From Epiperipatus broadwayi (Eukaryota > Onychophora > Udeonychophora > Euonychophora > Peripatidae): a stretch of DNA of 64,000 nt. The stretch lies in contig JAQFVV010000207.1 of assembly GCA_028023455.1 (NCBI GenBank), forward strand, positions 714,208 to 778,207, written 5' to 3'. A model generated the notes under the pieces. The model did no database searches, was not told the DNA's origin, and was given only the letters and a program-made list of their open reading frames with translations. Every line of letters begins with the position of its first letter. The stretch's first letter is position 1. Shown here piece by piece: positions 58,917 to 64,000 of this stretch. A program made the translations under genes and the position numbers.

Positions 58917-60922
58917 TGTAACGGAATATAATATGCCGTCACATTATTTTACAATTAAAATGAAAGATCACAAATAAAAATTGATTTATTAAAAAGAAAG
59001 AAAACTTAACTTAAAAACTGAAATTTAAAAACTGTTTAACGTATATATAGATCGCATGATGGACAACTTTAAAAACTATTTTAAAAAATAGTTTTATTTG
59101 AAAGTAATTTTTTTTTGTAAAAAAGTAAAAGATATAAAGATTTGATATTTTTGGAAATAGAAATAATGTTGATTTCTATAATCTTAGAAAATGGAAATGA
59201 TTGTTTTATTAATTAAATGATTGTTCGAAAACAAGCTAGCCCTTGAGGCATTTAAAATAAATTAAAGGGTCAGATAAGAGAGTACAAAGAAATTAAATGA
59301 CCAATGCAAACACCAGAAATTCAGCACGGACCGTAACTGAAACACCAGAGGATTAGTGACGTATTGCCGATTGAATCCTAAGATCAAATGATAAGAGGCT
59401 AAGAAAAATATAAAAGCCAAATGATTATTATAATTGTTATCTGAGAGCTGACTATGAATATGTCGTTATAACTAGCTATATTGCAGATTTTCACGATGTG
59501 GAAGTCTGCAATAAAATTAGATTTTCCGGACAACCAGCTGAGACCTCCCTATGCCAGTTAGGGACCAAAAAGGAATGGCAAGTGGCGGCTTCGTTTTTAA
59601 AAAGGAAGAACAAACAATCTATATAAGTGATCACGAAGATGGACCTCAGAATCTGTAAAGTATAAACTTTTGCCAATTGAACTTTCTTTTAAATAATTAC
59701 CGTATAACGTCAATAAGTAATCAATCCAAAAAAAAAAAGTAATATAAATGAATGTACTCTTATCTGACCAAGAATAGAACTCTAAATCAATTATAAATAT
59801 TTGTTTTTATATACGTTTGCTATTTCAATCATTTCCATTTTTTTAATTTAATTATTTATGTTTGTGTTTAACTAGGTTATTTATTTCTATCTGTTAAATA
59901 AAATGTATTAAATTAAAGTTGGGTGTAGATAGCTGCATGGATAAAGAGTAATAACTGTTTAAATTCGTTTATGTTTAATTTAAAGGATTTTAGTGTCAGG
60001 CTATTTGTTTCGTAGTTAGGGCAATGCTTGTGGAAGGATATATGGGTGTTTATATTAATGTAATGTGAAGCGTGTTTAGCATACAGGGCAACGTGCCCAA
60101 CTGAATGCATGACCCCAAAGAGGCAGTCATATCGTTGAAATGGTGGCAGATGTATTTCCTGCGCCATTGACCCCTTCTAGCTCTATGGACAGGGATTTAT
60201 AAGACGGCAGAAAGACCGCTTTCCCCCATACGTAGCACTCTTTAAAATAAAAAAAAATTATATACATGATTCCTTAGTCTAACAGATGCCCTTTCCTGAT
60301 CTAGACACGGATCATTTCCTTCAAATAATATCACGCCGTCAGATGCCCATTCCTGTCGGCGTGGTTTTATGCTAGCATCTTCATATTGCATTAGTTGCAA
60401 ATATATATCTGGAAGCTGACATTGGGTTGGCTACGAACTTTTAGTCTGAGACTGAATGAATGTTTTGATAAGTTTTAAGTGAAAAAAAATCTATGTAGAC
60501 TATCTATGCTCGTCATGCTAAAGTAAAATATAATTTAAATATCCATCTGTGCGATCTATTGAAAATAGTAATTTAAATTTAAAAAAAAAATATTAATGTT
60601 AAAACCTAAAAATAAATTTATTCCTCAATTTTAAATGTGCGTTAATAAAAATCTATTTGTGTGTTAATTACTGGCAGTGGCTTATTTTATTTTATTGTTA
60701 TAAATATTTAATATATATACTTTGAGAATAGAAATCTATTGAAACTTATAAATGTTTAAAATCTCTGCTACTCTATGAGCTAGTGACTAGGGCTGACGGC
60801 CGTGATCTTAACAGCACGTATCTGTCGACTTTATAAATTTTCTAGGTTCAAAGTAGCCTAGTGGCGCTCTGTCGGCAGATGCGGTAAGACTGGAAACGTC
60901 ATCATCATCCCCGACCGTTAAA
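58917..60922 (+). mobile_element. probable solo LTR of the A/B lineage, ~2.0 kb
   Basis: Starts TGTAACGGAA right after an ATAT run and ends GACCGTTAAA right before an ATAT run; B ends GACCGGTACA and A ends GACTGTTACA, so the ends are related and nearly inverted (TGTAACGG / CCGTTAAA). ATTGATTTATTAAAAAG near 58978 is shared with element A's LTR at the same distance from the start. It has a TATA-like AATATAAAAGCC near 59408. Antisense frames at 59491-59676 and 59913-60167 echo the antisense frames of A and B. The terminal CA is AA here, and the internal similarity to A or B is low, so this is a divergent relative. Confidence 0.45.
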
Positions 60923-61814
60923 ATATATATATATCATAACTTTCATTAGTAAAGATATTACTTTTTATATTTTGCTAAATGTCATAATTTAGAAGAAAAT
61001 AATTTATGTGGACAATTTAATAAGTAAAATACAGTTATTGTTATTATTACAAGAACTATGTTGAAAATTATTATACCTTTAATAAGCAAAAGAAATGCAA
61101 TAATGTATTTTTTTTTAAGCTATTGTGAATTTAAATGTCAAAAGAAAATACAATCATTTTAAATTGCTTTATCTAATTATGATAAAATATGTTATACAGA
61201 CTGTTTTCTTAATATTTGTGAAAAGTCATTGTATATCTGTGTTACTTCCAATACAAATAAAATAATATCTTAGCATTATTATAATTGATATATCCAAAAT
61301 TCATCTGTTTATTTGCTAAAAGTACATTTTTTGCTATACTAAAAAGAAATAAATAACGGAAAGTTGTTTCATGTTTTAATATTACTAAAATAATATCACA
61401 AGTTTGTTATGGAACTGTCTGTTACCTGTCTATAATTAACTTTGCTATACCTGCTCTTAGCTCATTTATCCATTATTTAAGAAATTAAAAGTGTGGATAA
61501 TATTATTTCATCAAGACATTCCTGCTGAAAAATACTTGCTTGCTTATTTGTTCTCCTCTACATTAATAAAACTATATTATATTTTACTAAAGAAAACAAG
61601 GGATTCTTTGTTTAGAGACAACTTTTAACTCTCAACTTAGTTAATTGGATAAAACAAGCATGATGGATAATTATTGTTAAGAAATTGATATGTTTTTTTT
61701 ATGATTGTTTTATTATAATTATATGAGTTATGTCTATTTAATTATCATTTTATATGTGAAATTATAATTAATACACTATACAGTTTTAAACCTGCATACA
61801 TATATATGTAATGT
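60923..61814. other. AT-rich sequence, no gene seen
   Basis: No gene or repeat recognised. Confidence 0.4.
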
Positions 61815-61895
61815 ATGCAAGATTCGAATTCAGACTTTCACATGACCCTCAACTCTTCATGCCATCTCATATTGCTGCTCCACCTGGTCACACAC
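61793..61895 (-). mobile_element. possible tRNA-derived SINE, minus strand
   Basis: On the minus strand an A-box-like TGACCAGGTGGAGCAG is followed about 60 bases later by a B-box-like GAATTCGAATCT, the spacing of a class II tRNA, as in the SINE at 39946. The 3' side reads CTTGCATACATTACATATAT, which forms a 9 bp inverted repeat TGCATACAT/ATGTATGCA. No A-tail or clear target duplication; a plus-strand frame (61811-62110) crosses it and is probably meaningless. Confidence 0.35.
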
Positions 61896-62611
61896 ATGTT
61901 GAAAAGATAAATAATCACAAATATACATATTTCATGCTAAACCAGTACTTATCAGTTAGTCCATGTATATTTATAATAATATACCAGCCTGAAAGAAATT
62001 TGGTAAGAAAATATTCGGGTCTAATGGTTTGTTTTTCAATTAAACAATTGGTAAGAGTTCTCAGAATTTTTTTCCAGTATAATGAAAATGTATTGCAGTT
62101 CACAGGATAAAAACAACTTCCTTATATATTATACATATGTGGATAGAATCTTTTGGAAGTGGATGCATGAGTTTGCATACCTGTTAAACTTTCGGAATAT
62201 TTGATATTGCTTTGCAATTATGATGCATTAGTCTGCATAGATTTTATATCAAGCATAAGGGTTGTTGTACATATGTGTGCACATTATCTGTTCATTTGCT
62301 ATTATCAAATACATGCCTTGTTCAGTTATTAATTGATATGCTGCTTAGAGACAGGTATTGATTTTGGCATTTGCCATTATTATTGAATTTGTTAAGCCCC
62401 TTCATAAAAAAGAGTGTGGCTTACTTGCTTAAGCACTGCCAGGTCAAGTTACTGGTGCCTATTTATCTACTCATCACCATCCAATTGCTGTTATCTTTAT
62501 ACTATTAGCATGCATTTTATTATATGAGAACATTTAAGGCATATTCATTTATACAATTGTTTTGCGAGCTCTGCTATAATTTTATTTTATAGATGCTAGA
62601 TTATTGTTAGT
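61896..62611. other. AT-rich sequence, no gene seen
   Basis: No supported feature. Confidence 0.35.
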
Positions 62612-63105
62612 TATCATCATCATCATCGACCATTATCAATTCACTGCAGGATAGGGTCTCTTCAAGTTCAATCTATCTCAGATCTCTAGCTTCTCTTCTC
62701 CACATCATCCCTGCACACTTTTTTATTTCTTCTATCCATCTCATGTGGTCTCTTTCTATGTCTTTTACAACCTCTTGGAATCCAGTTTAAGATTTCAATT
62801 GTCCATCTATTATCATCTTTTTTAGCAATATGTCCAGCCCAACTCCACTTCAGTCTTTTAATTTTTACAATGAGGTCAATAACACCTGTTTGTTCTCTTA
62901 CCCATATATTGTATTTTCGATCTCTTTTTGTTACTCCCAACATGCATCTCTCCATACTTCTTTGAGTGGTCTGAAGTCACTGTATTGCTCTTTTATTAAG
63001 TGTCCAAGTCTCAGATCCATAAGTAAGAACTGGTAAAACACATTTACTAAGAATCTTCCTTTTCAAACACATAGATTACTTTGCTCTTCAAATGCATTAA
63101 TAAAG
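62612..63105 (-). mobile_element. RTE-like LINE, 3' fragment (minus strand)
   Basis: The minus strand matches the last ~450 bp of the element at 49935 and ends in the same GAT repeat (GTCGATGATGATGATGATAA). The break at about 63105 is an ordinary 5' truncation. It is better preserved than the 49935 copy. Confidence 0.85.
62686..62955 (-). pseudogene. RTE-like C-terminal domain fragment
   Basis: Open frame of 89 codons from MERCMLGVTKRD, through NIWVREQTGV, KRLKWSWAGHIAKKDDNRWT and LNWIPR to a basic end. These are the hallmark blocks after the RT of this LINE group, with CxxxxxKRH and the WAGHIA box. Upstream of the ATG the YGSETWTLN block is present but out of frame by one shift near 62960. 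Confidence 0.8.
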
Positions 63106-64000
63106 TTAATCTTATAATTATTTCTGCATTATATCAAGTTACCTTGGCAATATCAATAGAATTATGTACCCACATTGATTTTTAAACATCTCTCATAATA
63201 CACATTTTAATATCATTTTAGTGGCTTGCATATAAGCATATATATGTGATATTCTATTCTGTATATGCAATAGTTAGGTGGATAGTATTAAATAAAATCA
63301 TGAAAACTTCTTAAATAATGTAAATGCCATAATTATAATATTCTAGAGATTATTCAGAAGGAATATATTTTATTTTAAATCAAACAAATATTTGTGTCCC
63401 TATAACTAACTTATCATGTTAAGGTTATAGCTTTTTGTAAATATATTTTATTGTTGTAAACTATTTTATTATTACTTAGATATGTTTATGTTTTCATTGC
63501 CACCCATTTATTCAGAAAATCTAATTTATTAAAGTTTATTAACAATTATAGTAAATTAGAGTACATTTTAAAAGGTTACAATGAATTTGTTATTAAGCAA
63601 TTATTACCATTAAATATAATTCTATAGGTAATCAAATTATAAATAAAATTTTCATAAATTTTTATAATATAATCAGTAATGTAAGTTTATTTAGGATAAA
63701 GAACATATCTTGGCTGACAATTACGTTATAAATAAACTACTGTTTAGTTATTTGTTTAAATAGTGTGTTAACTTTTTATATGTAATATTGTTTGATATGC
63801 AAATTAATTCCGCTTCCCATTGAGAGTAACTTATAGTTTACATGATTTGGCCAGGCGTTGCAAATAATGGTCGTACAGTGGTCATTATCATTGCATATTA
63901 AAGAAATATTTTAAATTCTATTAAAAAATATATAAATAAAATGTGCCCATATATTTCCCAATGTTTAATGTCAGATAGCACTCAAATCAATTAATATAAA
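63106..64000. other. AT-rich sequence, no gene seen
   Basis: No gene or repeat recognised up to the window edge. Confidence 0.4.

Noticed and set aside
62830-63036. 68-codon plus-strand ORF
   Set aside because: Antisense shadow of the RTE C-terminal domain.

Overview
This window looks like a piece of a large, very AT-rich (roughly 70% or more A+T by eye) genome of an invertebrate animal. Evidence is the absence of dense open frames, the presence of animal-type transposons (Penelope-like, RTE-like, R2-like, hAT, tRNA-derived SINE, LTR retroelements), long (TA)n and (GATA)n microsatellites, and a few exon-sized open islands with GT/AG splice consensus. Differences between paired LTRs are almost all CpG to TpG/CpA, so the host probably methylates CpG in its transposons. 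I cannot name the species. I see no complete host gene.

Layout. 1-7767: LTR element A, with two ~2.55 kb LTRs (the first cut by the window edge) around a 2.65 kb interior holding a broken gag-like frame. 7768-10580: unique AT-rich DNA with exon-like islands on both strands. 10580-12325: two Penelope-like GIY-YIG copies head to head, forming a ~660-690 bp inverted repeat. 12326-24460: unique AT-rich DNA with short candidate exons, degenerate tandem repeats and a 51 bp palindrome. 24465-25340: 3' end of an R2/NeSL-like LINE (minus). 26600-26960: 5' piece of an RTE-like LINE (plus). 28350-28810: GATA microsatellite. 31798-32177: intact-looking 364 bp hAT MITE with 8 bp target duplication. 32926-33369: fold-back repeat. 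33900-34960: hAT transposase relic (minus). 39932-40067: tRNA-derived SINE with 14 bp target duplication. 40848-49910: LTR element B, with 3.14 kb LTRs, a tRNA-Lys-like primer site and a gag/coiled-coil plus retropepsin reading frame but no reverse transcriptase. 49935-52762: degraded RTE-like LINE (plus). 58917-60922: probable solo LTR of the A/B lineage. 61815-61895: tRNA-like SINE (minus). 62612-63105: 3' end of an RTE-like LINE (minus).

How the parts relate. Elements A and B share an LTR end (GACYGKTACA), a matching leader about 25 bp past the LTR, a second PBS-like motif further in, coiled-coil products ending in a PPDP motif, and insertion next to (AT)n. They look like two families of one non-autonomous, giant-LTR lineage that would depend on reverse transcriptase and integrase supplied elsewhere. 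This lineage is the best candidate for something undescribed. The exon-like islands may belong to one or more long-intron host genes or may be ancient repeats; that needs transcript data.
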